Shown piece after piece: positions 8,000-16,677 of a DNA stretch of 50,969 nucleotides. Within the stretch, counting starts at the first letter, position 1, and each line of letters opens with the position of its first letter. The stretch comes from an uncultured Burkholderiales bacterium (GTDB lineage Bacteria > Pseudomonadota > Gammaproteobacteria > Burkholderiales > Burkholderiaceae_C). The stretch covers positions 1 to 50,969 of the forward strand of contig CAIZIT010000086.1 of assembly GCA_903933115.1 (NCBI GenBank), written 5' to 3'. The notes under the pieces were generated by a model. The model saw only the letters and a program-made list of their open reading frames with translations, ran no database searches and was not told the origin of the DNA. The position numbers were made by a program, and so were the translations under genes.

Positions 8000-9487
8000 A
8001 TGCACATACACATCTTAGGCATTTGCGGCACCTTCATGGGGGGCTTGGCCGCCCTGGCCCGACAAAGTGGTCACACCGTCACGGGCTGTGACGCTGGCGT
8101 TTACCCCCCCATGAGCGATCAATTGAGAGCCCTTGGAATCGATTTGATCGAGGGGTTTGGCACCGAGCAATTGCTCTTAAAGCCCGATCTCTTTGTCATA
8201 GGCAATGTGGTCTCTAGACAAAAAGACAAGGACGGCTTGCCAAAATTTCCTTTGATGGAAGCCATTTTGGATTTGGGCTTGCCCTATACGAGTGGACCGC
8301 AATGGCTGTCTGAATACATATTGCACACCGCCAAAGCGCCCTTTCACGTGCTCGCGGTTGCGGGCACCCACGGCAAAACCACCACCTCTTCCATGCTCGC
8401 GTGGATTTTAGAGTTCGCCAACAAGTCTCCCGGCTATTTGATTGGCGGGGTACCGCTGAATTTTGAGAGCTCCGCCAGGTTGCCAGGACAGGCCTTCAAG
8501 CCATCTCCGAACTCCGCTCATTCTCAAACGAACGCCCAAAGACCGCTCTTTGTCATCGAAGCCGATGAGTACGACACCGCCTTTTTTGACAAACGCAGCA
8601 AATTCGTTCACTACAGGCCTCGCACCTGTGTGCTGAACAACCTCGAGTTTGACCATGCAGATATTTTTGAAAACCTCCAGGCCATTGAAAAACAGTTCCA
8701 CCACTTGGTGAGAACCGTCCCTCAAACAGGTCGTGTGATCTACAACGCCCATGAAGAGAGCTTGGCCAGGGTTTTAAAAATGGGCCTATGGAGCGAGGCC
8801 GAAGGTTTTGGGGCCATCCCCACGCCCGGGCAGATAGGACATTGGGCTTTCCAGGGCCCCCCTGAGTCCTTTGATGTCCTTTGCGACGGCAAGGTCTTGG
8901 GCCATTTGAACTGGAGCGTGCAGGGTGTTCACAATCAAATGAATGCCTTGGCCTGCATCGCAGCCGCACACCATGTGGGTGTGCCCGCTCTCGAGAGCAT
9001 TGAAGCGTTGAAGCGCTTTCAAAATGTTCGTCGCCGAATGGAACTCAAAGGCCAAGTGAAGCTTCAAGGCGACACCTCTGGCCAAGTGGTGAGCGTTTTT
9101 GATGACTTTGCTCATCACCCCACGGCCATCAAAACCACCCTTGAAGGACTCAGAAGACAAGTGGGCCAGACTTCGAGAATTTTGTGTGTGTTTGAGCCTC
9201 GCAGCAACACCATGAAACTCGGCAGCATGAAGGCTTTGCTCCCTGAGAGCTTGGCCTGTGCCGATTTGAGCTTTTGCCACACAGCGGGACTCGACTGGAA
9301 CGCTGCAGAGGCCCTGTCAAGCCTGGGTGCGAAGGCGTTTTGCAGTGGTGATTTGAATGAATTGATCTCGCACGTGGTCCAATCGACACAGGCTGGAGAC
9401 CAAATCGTTTGCATGAGCAATGGAGGCTTTGGGGGCATTCACCAAAAGCTCATCGATGCTTTAAAACAAAAAGCAACGCAATCCTGA
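8000..9487 (+). CDS. mpl: UDP-N-acetylmuramate:L-alanyl-gamma-D-glutamyl-meso-diaminopimelate ligase
   Basis: This 495-residue Mur-family ligase reattaches recycled murein tripeptide to UDP-MurNAc. The N-terminus MHIHILGICGTFMGGLA is the Mpl form of the Rossmann uridine-binding motif, and the ATP loop GTHGKTTT is at 122-129. VIEADEYDTAFFDKRSKF and FDDFAHHPTA are further family segments. The frame is open to 7889, but the ATG at 8000 is chosen because it gives the conserved N-terminus; the upstream extension is Trp/Ser-rich and unconserved. It is transcribed alone, divergent from the hypothetical gene, and convergent with aroG. It complements the de novo Mur ligases of the dcw cluster in this window. 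Confidence 0.95.
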   Translation: MHIHILGICGTFMGGLAALARQSGHTVTGCDAGVYPPMSDQLRALGIDLIEGFGTEQLLLKPDLFVIGNVVSRQKDKDGLPKFPLMEAILDLGLPYTSGPQWLSEYILHTAKAPFHVLAVAGTHGKTTTSSMLAWILEFANKSPGYLIGGVPLNFESSARLPGQAFKPSPNSAHSQTNAQRPLFVIEADEYDTAFFDKRSKFVHYRPRTCVLNNLEFDHADIFENLQAIEKQFHHLVRTVPQTGRVIYNAHEESLARVLKMGLWSEAEGFGAIPTPGQIGHWAFQGPPESFDVLCDGKVLGHLNWSVQGVHNQMNALACIAAAHHVGVPALESIEALKRFQNVRRRMELKGQVKLQGDTSGQVVSVFDDFAHHPTAIKTTLEGLRRQVGQTSRILCVFEPRSNTMKLGSMKALLPESLACADLSFCHTAGLDWNAAEALSSLGAKAFCSGDLNELISHVVQSTQAGDQIVCMSNGGFGGIHQKLIDALKQKATQS

Positions 9488-9564
9488 TCAGATCTGAACA
9501 GTGCTTCACTGAAATGGAGCCTGCAGCGCTGAAACTCAAGTCCCCAGCGCTGCGCCCCTCTGCA

Positions 9565-10692
9565 TCAGCGCGCTTTGGCTTTTCTTTGGTCTTGTACGGC
9601 ATCAGAGAGTATTTGCAAGCATGACAGCGAATCCTCCCAACCCAGGCATGGATCCGTGATGCTTTGACCGTAGGTCAATTGCTCCACAGCATCTTTGCCG
9701 GGAGTGAACTTTTGTGCCCCATCCAACAAATGGCTCTCAATCATCACACCAAAGATGTGATGAGAGCCCGCCCGCATTTGTCCCGCAATGTCCTTGGCCA
9801 CCTCAAGCTGCAACAAGTGCTGCTTGTTGGCATTGGCATGACTGCAGTCCACCATCAACCGGGTGGGCAACTTCGCTTTCTCAAGCTCAGCACACGCCTC
9901 TTGAACACTCGCCAAGTCGTAGTTGGGTTTTTTGCCTCCTCGCAAAATCACATGACAGTCTTTGTTGCCTTGGGTTTGAACGATCGCCACTTGACCGTTT
10001 TTGTGCACCGACAAAAAATGATGTCCTCTGGCCGCCGCTTGAATCGCATCACTGGCAATTTTGATGTTGCCATCGGTGCCATTTTTAAAACCGATGGGCG
10101 CTGAAATGCCAGAGGCCAATTCGCGGTGCACTTGACTCTCTGTGGTTCTCGCTCCTATGGCACCCCAAGAAATCAAGTCTCCAATGTATTGGGGCGAGAT
10201 CACATCCAAGAACTCGCTGCCTGCAGGCAGGCCTAGGCGATTGATCTCAATGAGCAACTGCCTGGCGATGCGAAGTCCTTCATCGATCTTGAAGCTCTCG
10301 TCCAAATACGGGTCATTGATCAAACCCTTCCAACCCACGGTGGTTCGGGGTTTTTCAAAATAGACCCGCATGACGATCTCTAGGGTGTCTTTAAAACGCT
10401 CGCGCTCTTTGACCAAGCGCTTGGCGTACTCAATGGCTGCATGGGGGTCGTGAATGGAGCAAGGCCCCAAAATCACCAGCAGCCGATCGTCTCGCTGAGC
10501 GATGATGTTTTGAATGTCATGACGTGTCTTGGCGACCAAGGCCTCAACGGGCGTGGACTCAATGGGAAAGAAGCGAATCAAGTGCTCAGGAGGGGGCAAG
10601 ACCGTGATGTCTTTGATGCGTTGGTCATCCGTTTGACTGGTGCGGTCCAGTCTTTGAACCCCAAGGTGTTCGAGGTGTTGCTGCTTTGTCAT
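9565..10692 (-). CDS. aroG: 3-deoxy-7-phosphoheptulonate (DAHP) synthase, class I
   Basis: This 375-residue cytoplasmic enzyme condenses phosphoenolpyruvate with erythrose 4-phosphate, the first committed step to Phe, Tyr and Trp. Diagnostic segments are LLVILGPCSIHDP, the PEP/metal region YFEKPRTTVGWKG, GFKNGTDGN, and the late motif MVDCSHANANK. It resembles the AroF/G/H type with an N-terminal regulatory extension, consistent with feedback control by an aromatic amino acid. The ATG at 10692 is preceded by AGGAAGAGG. Upstream lies a Phe-rich leader peptide with a terminator/antiterminator pair (10745-10873), so the likely effector at transcript level is charged tRNA-Phe. This suggests the Phe-responsive isozyme. 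Confidence 0.95.
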   Translation of the reverse strand: MTKQQHLEHLGVQRLDRTSQTDDQRIKDITVLPPPEHLIRFFPIESTPVEALVAKTRHDIQNIIAQRDDRLLVILGPCSIHDPHAAIEYAKRLVKERERFKDTLEIVMRVYFEKPRTTVGWKGLINDPYLDESFKIDEGLRIARQLLIEINRLGLPAGSEFLDVISPQYIGDLISWGAIGARTTESQVHRELASGISAPIGFKNGTDGNIKIASDAIQAAARGHHFLSVHKNGQVAIVQTQGNKDCHVILRGGKKPNYDLASVQEACAELEKAKLPTRLMVDCSHANANKQHLLQLEVAKDIAGQMRAGSHHIFGVMIESHLLDGAQKFTPGKDAVEQLTYGQSITDPCLGWEDSLSCLQILSDAVQDQRKAKAR

Positions 10693-10744
10693 CGTTGTGC
10701 CTCTTCCTAAGCTGTTGATCGTTGTATGGGTTGACCTCTGGGCG

Positions 10745-10769
10745 AAAAAAAACCGCCCTTAGAGGCGGT
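10745..10769 (-). terminator. Attenuator terminator hairpin (3:4) upstream of aroG
   Basis: On the minus strand ACCGCC (10764-10769) and GGCGGT (10752-10757) pair around a 6-nt loop, followed by a run of eight Ts. It lies about 52 bp before the aroG start and after the leader peptide, so it acts as a conditional terminator. Strand 3 of this hairpin can instead pair with a sequence inside the leader gene. Confidence 0.9.
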
Positions 10770-10820
10770 GGATTTGAAAGCTTCGAACGTTTGGAGTACG
10801 CTTAAATCTCTCGACCGCCT
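10763..10820 (-). promoter_or_regulatory. Antiterminator (2:3) of the aroG attenuator
   Basis: Strand 2, AGGCGGT at 10814-10820, is the exact complement of strand 3, ACCGCCT at 10763-10769. The stem is extended by GATTT in the leader pairing with AAATC just before strand 3, and by AAGC with GCTT further in. Forming 2:3 precludes the terminator. Stalling at the Phe codons would cover strand 1 and favour this structure; completing the peptide would cover strand 2 and favour termination. Confidence 0.8.
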
Positions 10821-10873
10821 GTGAGGGCAAGGTTGGAGAAAAAGAATCCAAATCGAAAGAAAGTGCTGTTCAT
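10802..10873 (-). CDS. Phe-rich leader peptide of the aroG attenuator
   Basis: This is a 23-codon open frame from ATG 10873 to TAA 10802. It encodes MNSTFFRFGFFF followed by SNLALTGGREI, with six Phe codons at positions 5, 6, 8, 10, 11 and 12. GGA about 5 nt before the ATG may serve as a weak ribosome site. The peptide itself is not expected to act; translation senses charged tRNA-Phe. The geometry is classical: strand 1 (10826-10830, codons 15-16) lies just past the Phe run, strand 2 (10814-10820, codons 18-20) lies before the stop, and strand 2 is an exact complement of strand 3 (10763-10769). It was too short to be found by ORF length. Confidence 0.88.
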   Translation of the reverse strand: MNSTFFRFGFFFSNLALTGGREI

Positions 10874-10898
10874 GGAGTCCAATATAGCACAAAAAAAT
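10874..10898 (-). promoter_or_regulatory. Possible extended -10 promoter for the aroG leader
   Basis: The minus strand carries TGCTATATT, an extended -10 element (TGn plus TATATT), just upstream of the leader ATG; no convincing -35 is seen. If used, transcription would begin at or within a few bases of the leader start codon, so a promoter further upstream in 10899-11051 cannot be excluded. The rest of that gap shows no gene. Confidence 0.35.
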
Positions 10899-11051
10899 GA
10901 AAGCTCTGACATTGACTCTAAAGTACAACATGGAGGCGAGGATCATGAGGGAAGAGCTCAAGCTCTGGATCCGTTCAAAGAGGCCTGGCCACTGTAGCAA
11001 AACAAGCAAAGCCGCAAACCTACACGTCTCAGAGCAACACCCTCGGTGTCT

Positions 11052-12596
11052 TTAAGCGGTGCCCCCTACCGTCAAGCCTTCAATTCGCAGTGTCGGTTGA
11101 CCCACTCCAACAGGCACACTCTGCCCCTCTTTGCCACAGGTGCCCACACCGCTGTCCAAAGCCATGTCCGAGCCAATCATGCTCACCCGGGTGAGCGCAT
11201 CGGGCCCATTGCCCACCAAGGTGGCCCCCTTCACGGGGTAGAGCAGCTTGCCATTTTCGACCCACCAAGCCTGTGAGGTGGAGAAAACAAACTTGCCTGA
11301 GGTGATGTCGACTTGTCCGCCCCCGAAGTTGCTCGCGTAAATGCCTTTTTTAAGGCTGGCAATGATCTCTTGGGGATCCTTGTCACCCCCCAGCATATAG
11401 GTATTGGTCATTCTTGGCATGGGCAAATGGGCATAACTCTCACGCCTGCCGTTTCCTGTGGGTTTGACCCCCATCAAACGCGCATTCATGCTGTCTTGAA
11501 TGTAGCCTTGCAAAATGCCGTCTTCAATCAGCACATTGCGCTGGCTCACATGACCTTCATCGTCCACATTGAGGGAGCCCCTTCTCTCGGACAAGGTGCC
11601 GTCGTCCAACACCGTGACGCCTTTGGCGGCGACACGCTTGCCAATTCGACCTGAAAAAGCACTCGAGCCCTTGCGGTTGAAGTCTCCTTCCAAACCGTGG
11701 CCAATGGCTTCATGCAACAAAATACCGGGCCAGCCTGGTCCGAGCACCACGGGCATTTCTCCAGCGGGAGCAGGCCTGGCTTCCAAATTGATCAATGCGC
11801 TTTGAACGGCCTCATGCGCGTAGGTGGCCAACAAGGCATCATCGAAGTAGGACAATCCAAAGCGCCCGCCTCCGCCACTGGAGCCCGACTCACGCCGGCC
11901 CTTTTGCTCCACGATCACCGATAAGCTCAAGCGCACCAAAGGCCTGACATCGGCGGCCAAGGTGCCATCGACCCTCGCCACCATCACCACATCATGCTCC
12001 ATGGACAAAGAGGCCATCACTTGCACCACCCGAGGGTCATTTGCGCGAGCCATTTGCTCAACGCGTTCGAGCAATTGGACCTTGGCCGTGCTGTCCATGC
12101 TGGCAATGGGGTCTGAGACGCCATAAAGCCCCCGGGTCTTGGGCACTCTGCGCTTGGGCACCTTTTGACGACCCGAGCTCATCGCACTTGTGATGGAGCG
12201 CACCGTCGAGGCCGCATCAAGGAGCGAGTCCCAAGAGATGTCATCAGAGTAAGCAAAAGCTGTTTTCTCCCCACTCACCGCACGCACGCCCACACCTTGG
12301 TCAATGCTGAAGGAGCCCGTTTTGACGATCCCCTCCTCAAGACTCCACCCCTCTGAACGGGTGGTTTGAAAATACAAATCGGCGTCATCGACTTTGTGCT
12401 CGGTGATGTGAGACAAGATGCGTGAGAGATGCGCCTCGGTCAAACCAAAGGGTGTCAACAAGAGTCCTTGTGCCTCGAGAAGTCTTGAAGACGCTTGCAA
12501 GGCATTGGCCTTGCCAGACAGCAACTGCGTCTGCAAGGGGGTGGGCTTTGAGGCCTCAAGTCGAGGTGCATGGCTGTTGAGAGATGTAGATTTCAT
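11052..12596 (-). CDS. tldD: Metalloprotease TldD
   Basis: This 514-residue cytoplasmic protein is the metal-binding partner of PmbA (TldE). The TldD/E complex is a zinc protease that trims unstructured peptides and is known for CcdA antitoxin degradation and microcin maturation. The zinc helix HEAIGH is at about 295-300 in [16 protein letters not shown]. Other family segments are SGGGGRFG near 240 and [16 protein letters not shown]. The ATG at 12596 is preceded by GGAG 3 nt away. pmbA is not in the window. It is transcribed in the same direction as rodA and aroG but is separated from each by more than 350 bp. Confidence 0.94.
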   Translation of the reverse strand: MKSTSLNSHAPRLEASKPTPLQTQLLSGKANALQASSRLLEAQGLLLTPFGLTEAHLSRILSHITEHKVDDADLYFQTTRSEGWSLEEGIVKTGSFSIDQGVGVRAVSGEKTAFAYSDDISWDSLLDAASTVRSITSAMSSGRQKVPKRRVPKTRGLYGVSDPIASMDSTAKVQLLERVEQMARANDPRVVQVMASLSMEHDVVMVARVDGTLAADVRPLVRLSLSVIVEQKGRRESGSSGGGGRFGLSYFDDALLATYAHEAVQSALINLEARPAPAGEMPVVLGPGWPGILLHEAIGHGLEGDFNRKGSSAFSGRIGKRVAAKGVTVLDDGTLSERRGSLNVDDEGHVSQRNVLIEDGILQGYIQDSMNARLMGVKPTGNGRRESYAHLPMPRMTNTYMLGGDKDPQEIIASLKKGIYASNFGGGQVDITSGKFVFSTSQAWWVENGKLLYPVKGATLVGNGPDALTRVSMIGSDMALDSGVGTCGKEGQSVPVGVGQPTLRIEGLTVGGTA

Positions 12597-12990
12597 GTCT
12601 CCATTGTAATTGGACTCGAAGAATTGAGCATCCCTTTACCGAAGACCCCATAAGCGATGTTTTCGAGCGTGCCCAATTTGGGCGAAAAGGGTGCTGAAAA
12701 TAAAGATCCAAGGCCCCGTCGGAACCTCAAGGAGAGGCGAGACAACATCTTTTGAGCTCAAGCCCGAGGCCGTTTGCACCGTTCGCTCCATTCGCCTCAT
12801 TCGCGCTCATCTGAGAGCGCTGAAAAACTCTGCAGAGCACTCGTCTGCTGGGGTTGCTTAAAAAAGCCAGACCCCTTGCTTGATGTTGCGTGTCATGTAA
12901 AGCTTGCCCACCCACACCCACACCCACACCCACACCCAAACGCCTAGCAACTCAGCAGCATTGCAGCATTTGGAGCATTAACGCTTGCGA
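12597..12990. other. 394-bp gap between rodA and tldD, with simple repeats
   Basis: I see no convincing gene. The gap holds a near-perfect hexamer array at 12908-12938, a looser 9-10 bp triplication of ATTCGC-type units near 12781-12810, and a short palindrome GCCCAATTTGGGC near 12670. The only open frame is built from these repeats (Gly-Val and Asn-Gly runs) and has no ribosome site. Confidence 0.6.
12908..12938. repeat. Hexanucleotide tandem repeat (CCCACA)
   Basis: About five head-to-tail copies of CCCACA lie 50 bp downstream of the rodA stop. The copies are uniform, implying recent or ongoing slippage. It may be length-variable between strains. Confidence 0.8.
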
Positions 12991-14142
12991 TCAGGACTGA
13001 ACCAATTGTTTGGCTTTGGAGATGGACATCAAAATGCCCAAACCAAACCCCAAGGTCACCATGGCCGTGCCCCCGTAGCTGATGAAGGGCAAAGGAACAC
13101 CCACCACCGGCAAGATGCCACTCACCATCGCCATATTGACAAAAGCGTAGGTGAAAAAGATCAATGTGACGCTTCCAGCGAGGAGCCTAGAGAACAAAGT
13201 GGGTCCCTCAAGCGCAATGTTCAAGCCTCTGATGATCAAAAAGATGAAGGAGACGATCAAAAAAATCTCTCCTAAAAATCCGAATTCCTCTGCATAGGCC
13301 GCAAAAATAAAGTCGGTGCTGTGTTCAGGGATGAAGTCCAAATGCGTCTGGGTGCCCTGCATAAAGCCTTTGCCCAAAATACCACCCGAGCCAATGGCAA
13401 TCATGCCCTGAATGATATGGAATCCCTTGCCCAAAGGATCGCGGCTGGGGTCTAACAGTGTACAGATTCGCTGCTGCTGATAGTCTCGAAGAAGCGGCCA
13501 ATGAAAATCCGAATCACACAATGTGGGCTCAAACACCACCAATGCAATGGCACACGCCAAAAAGATCAAGATGGGAGGAATGATCAATCGCCAACTGAGA
13601 CCCGCAAAGAAGATCACATAAAGACCTGCTGACAACACCAAAATGGCAGTCCCCAAATCGGGTTGCTTGACGATCAAGCCCACAGGAATCAATAAAAGCA
13701 CCGTGGCCACCAAAAAATCAAGCGGTCGCAGCTGCCCCTCTCGCTTTTGAAACCACCACGAAAGCATCAAGGGCATGGCGATTTTGAGGATCTCACTGGG
13801 CTGAATCACGACACCCACGTACAGCCATCTTTTGGCCCCCTTTTTGGTCATGCCAAACAAAGCCACCGCAATCAGCAAGGCCACACCCAGCGTGTACAAA
13901 GGAAGTGCAAAAGTCATCAAGCGGTGAGGGGGGATTTGAGCCACGACAAACATGATGAAGCCCGCCAAGAGCATGTTGCGTCCATGGTCGATGAAACGCG
14001 CATCGCCACCACCGGATGAATACATGGTCAACATGCCCGCACACGCGAGCAAAAAAACAGCAAAGGCCAAAGGCCCATCAAGTCCTTTGACCAAATGGCT
14101 CAGTCCCTTGAAATAATTGGGCTTTTGAAAGACGGTTGACAT
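12991..14142 (-). CDS. rodA: Rod-shape SEDS glycosyltransferase RodA
   Basis: This is a 383-residue polytopic inner-membrane protein of the SEDS family, the peptidoglycan polymerase of the elongasome that works with PBP2 (MrdA). There are about ten hydrophobic segments. Family signatures include KKGAKRWLYVGVVIQPSEILK in the large central region, the conserved AYAEEFGFLGE segment, and the C-terminal GVPLPFISYGGTAM. It is shorter than the FtsW in this window (428 residues), as usual. mrdA and mreBCD are not adjacent within the window, so RodA stands apart from its usual partners. It is divergent from the RNB ribonuclease gene with 89 bp between the chosen starts. Confidence 0.93.
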   Translation of the reverse strand: MSTVFQKPNYFKGLSHLVKGLDGPLAFAVFLLACAGMLTMYSSGGGDARFIDHGRNMLLAGFIMFVVAQIPPHRLMTFALPLYTLGVALLIAVALFGMTKKGAKRWLYVGVVIQPSEILKIAMPLMLSWWFQKREGQLRPLDFLVATVLLLIPVGLIVKQPDLGTAILVLSAGLYVIFFAGLSWRLIIPPILIFLACAIALVVFEPTLCDSDFHWPLLRDYQQQRICTLLDPSRDPLGKGFHIIQGMIAIGSGGILGKGFMQGTQTHLDFIPEHSTDFIFAAYAEEFGFLGEIFLIVSFIFLIIRGLNIALEGPTLFSRLLAGSVTLIFFTYAFVNMAMVSGILPVVGVPLPFISYGGTAMVTLGFGLGILMSISKAKQLVQS

Positions 14143-14231
14143 TTCATTATTATCGGTGGAGAAAAAGCCAAAAACTCACTTTTTTTAAGATTCTTTTATC
14201 CCCAGACAGGACTCCATGGGACAATGTCCGC

Positions 14232-16631
14232 ATGCATGCAATTTTTGAAGAAGCCGGCAAATTCAACAGCGGCAAAATTTTATCCCTGACCGATTCCAAT
14301 GCTCAAATTGAATTGGACTCCGGCAAACGTGTCAAAGTCAAATTGGCTCAAGTGCTTTTGCGCTTTGAAAAACCCTCTCCCGGTGAGCTCATGCACTTGG
14401 GTCAACAACTCAAGTCAGAGATGGACTTGGAGATGGCCTATGAGTTCTCCCCAGCTGATGAGTTTGGCTTTACCGATTTGGCCAAGGAGTACTTCTCGAG
14501 CGAAGCGTCCCTGGGGGAACAATTGGCATGTCTTTTATTGCTCTTTGAAAACCCCCACTATTTCAGACGCTCGGGCAAGGGACGCTTTAAAAAGGCCTCT
14601 CCTGAAGTGATTCAACTGGCCCTGGCCGCGATCGAGAAGAAGAAGCGACTTCAAGAGCAAACCGATGCTTGGAGTCAATCCTTGGCAGATGGCATCTGTC
14701 CTGCTGAAGTGCGTGAGCAACTCTACAAAATTCTCTTCAAGCCCGATAAAAACGCCCCCGAATACAAAGCCGTGGTGCAGGCCTCGAAATTGGCCCAAAA
14801 GGCACCCCTTCATTTGTTGCAAGATGCAGGCGCCATCTCCTCAGCCTATGAATTTCATTGGCAACGGTTTTTATTCGACCAGTTTCCCAAAGGGACTCAT
14901 TTCCCAACGCTCTCCAGCCCCTTAGGCCTGCCCTCAGAGGGAACTTTGCCCAAGGCCCAAGTCAAGGCCTTCTCGATCGATGACTCTCAAACGACTGAAA
15001 TCGACGACGCCCTCTCGGTGAGTGGGCTGCAAAGTGGAGAGGTGACTGTTGGCATTCACATCGCAGCGCCTGCATTGAGCGTGCAGCCCGGCGACGCCAT
15101 CGACCACTTGGCACGGGCGCGCTTGTCCACCGTCTACATGCCGGGCCATAAAATCACCATGCTCCCCAAAGAGGTGGTGGATGTCTTTACCCTTCAAGAA
15201 AAGAAATTCTCACCCGCGCTGTCCCTCTACCTCACCTTGGATGAGAACACCTTGGAGATCAAGCACAGCAAGTCCTTGGTGGAGGAGGTCTACGTCCAGG
15301 CCAATTTGCGCCACGACTTGCTCGAGCCTTGGATCAACAACACATGGCTTGAGGAGGATGAAAGCGCAAAAACACAGCCCTCCCCACCCAAAGAGTTGCT
15401 GGACATCGAGCAAGCGCATGAGCAACTGGCCTTCTTGTTCAAGTGGGCCAAGAAACTGAAGGCCGCCCGCGAGGTGGTGCGCGGCAAGCCAGAGAACTTC
15501 AACCGCCCTGATTATCAATTTCGTCTAGAGAGCCCCTCTCAGAGCGAGACTGTACTTGTCCCTGTACCTGTACCTTTACCTTTACATGTACCCGACTCCA
15601 ATTCAGATGTCCCAGTCAACAGCAAATCCCCAGCCAACCCCTCCGGGCCCCAGGGCCATGAGCGGGTGATCATCACCGAGCGCCAACGCGGCAGTGCGCT
15701 TGACTTGATCGTGGCAGAAGCGATGATCATGGCCAACAGCACATGGGGCCAATGGATGGCGGAATTGAGTGTGCCGGCCATTTACCGCTCACAAGCGAGC
15801 ATGCTCCCAGGCGTTAAAGTGCGCATGGGCACCAAGGCCTTGCCGCATGCGGGCATAGGCGTGCCCTCCTACGCTTGGAGCACCTCGCCCCTTCGTCGTT
15901 ATACAGATTTGGTCAACCAGTGGCAGCTCATCGCTTGTGCGAACCACGGCAACACGGCCGCCTTGGCCGCCCCCTTCAAGCCCAAAGATGTGGAGCTTTT
16001 TGCGATCATCTCCTCCTTTGAAGCGGCCTACAGCGCTTACAACGGCTACCAAGCCAGCATGGAGCGCTTTTGGACCTTGAAGTATCTCGAGCAAGAGCAC
16101 ATCACCGAGCTCAAAGCCACCGTCATCAAGAACATGCCCGGTCAAGCCATCATGGTTCGAGCGCTTGACTTGCCCTTGGTCATGCCTGTCAACGGCAACA
16201 GCGCTTTGTTAAGAGGTGAAGTCGTGCGCGTCAAACTCCAAGGCATGGACCTGATCAGCTTGGATGTGCAGGCCCAGTTTATCGAGAGCATTGAAAAGCC
16301 CAGCCCCTCATCCTCGGGGGCTTCTAAAGGCCCTCTCTCATCCCAAGGTCCATCCACTGAGATGCACACCGACAGCAGCTCGCAAGACGAGTCCTCTGAT
16401 GAGGGTCTCGATGAAGGCGAAGAAGGCGATACCGTCTTTGCAGCCGGTCCTCTACACCTTTCAGTGGACATGGATTTGGAGGAGACGGGGGGTCAGCCAA
16501 CTCAAAACTCGCATGAACGCGGTGAAGGGGAGCAGGCGTGGGGTGCAGCAGCTGAAAAAACCCAAACGCCCTCAGCGAGCCCTGAGACCCAAGCGAGTAT
16601 TGCATCCACTGACCCCATGAGCTCGTCTTGA
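14232..16631 (+). CDS. RNB-domain (RNase II/R family) ribonuclease with low-complexity insert and tail
   Basis: This 799-residue 3'-5' exoribonuclease belongs to the RNase II superfamily. The metal-binding acidic cluster is in FSIDDSQTTEIDDALSV at about 247-263. Later RNB motifs are RQRGSALDLIVAEAM, MGTKALPHAGIGV and STSPLRRYTDLVNQWQ. The frame is open to 14136, inside divergent rodA, but the ATG at 14232 gives the conserved MHAIFEEAGKFNSGKIL start. Two parts look unconserved. One is a Pro/Val repeat (VPVPVPLPL) with a Ser/Pro-rich insert at about 435-475. The other is an acidic, Ser-rich tail of about 110 residues from roughly 688. Such Burkholderiales proteins usually end soon after the RNB domain. 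It lies 46 bp before tonB. Confidence 0.88.
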   Translation: MHAIFEEAGKFNSGKILSLTDSNAQIELDSGKRVKVKLAQVLLRFEKPSPGELMHLGQQLKSEMDLEMAYEFSPADEFGFTDLAKEYFSSEASLGEQLACLLLLFENPHYFRRSGKGRFKKASPEVIQLALAAIEKKKRLQEQTDAWSQSLADGICPAEVREQLYKILFKPDKNAPEYKAVVQASKLAQKAPLHLLQDAGAISSAYEFHWQRFLFDQFPKGTHFPTLSSPLGLPSEGTLPKAQVKAFSIDDSQTTEIDDALSVSGLQSGEVTVGIHIAAPALSVQPGDAIDHLARARLSTVYMPGHKITMLPKEVVDVFTLQEKKFSPALSLYLTLDENTLEIKHSKSLVEEVYVQANLRHDLLEPWINNTWLEEDESAKTQPSPPKELLDIEQAHEQLAFLFKWAKKLKAAREVVRGKPENFNRPDYQFRLESPSQSETVLVPVPVPLPLHVPDSNSDVPVNSKSPANPSGPQGHERVIITERQRGSALDLIVAEAMIMANSTWGQWMAELSVPAIYRSQASMLPGVKVRMGTKALPHAGIGVPSYAWSTSPLRRYTDLVNQWQLIACANHGNTAALAAPFKPKDVELFAIISSFEAAYSAYNGYQASMERFWTLKYLEQEHITELKATVIKNMPGQAIMVRALDLPLVMPVNGNSALLRGEVVRVKLQGMDLISLDVQAQFIESIEKPSPSSSGASKGPLSSQGPSTEMHTDSSSQDESSDEGLDEGEEGDTVFAAGPLHLSVDMDLEETGGQPTQNSHERGEGEQAWGAAAEKTQTPSASPETQASIASTDPMSSS

Positions 16632-16677
16632 GCCCCGTCGGTCTTGATCTGCGTCCGCCGCTCATGCACGAAGTAGA

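Noticed and set aside
10707-11009. 100-codon minus-strand frame upstream of aroG
   Set aside because: It overlaps the attenuator in another frame; the 23-codon Phe-rich leader explains this region better.
12727-12939. 70-codon minus-strand frame with Gly-Val and Asn-Gly repeats
   Set aside because: It is generated by the simple sequence repeats and has no ribosome site.
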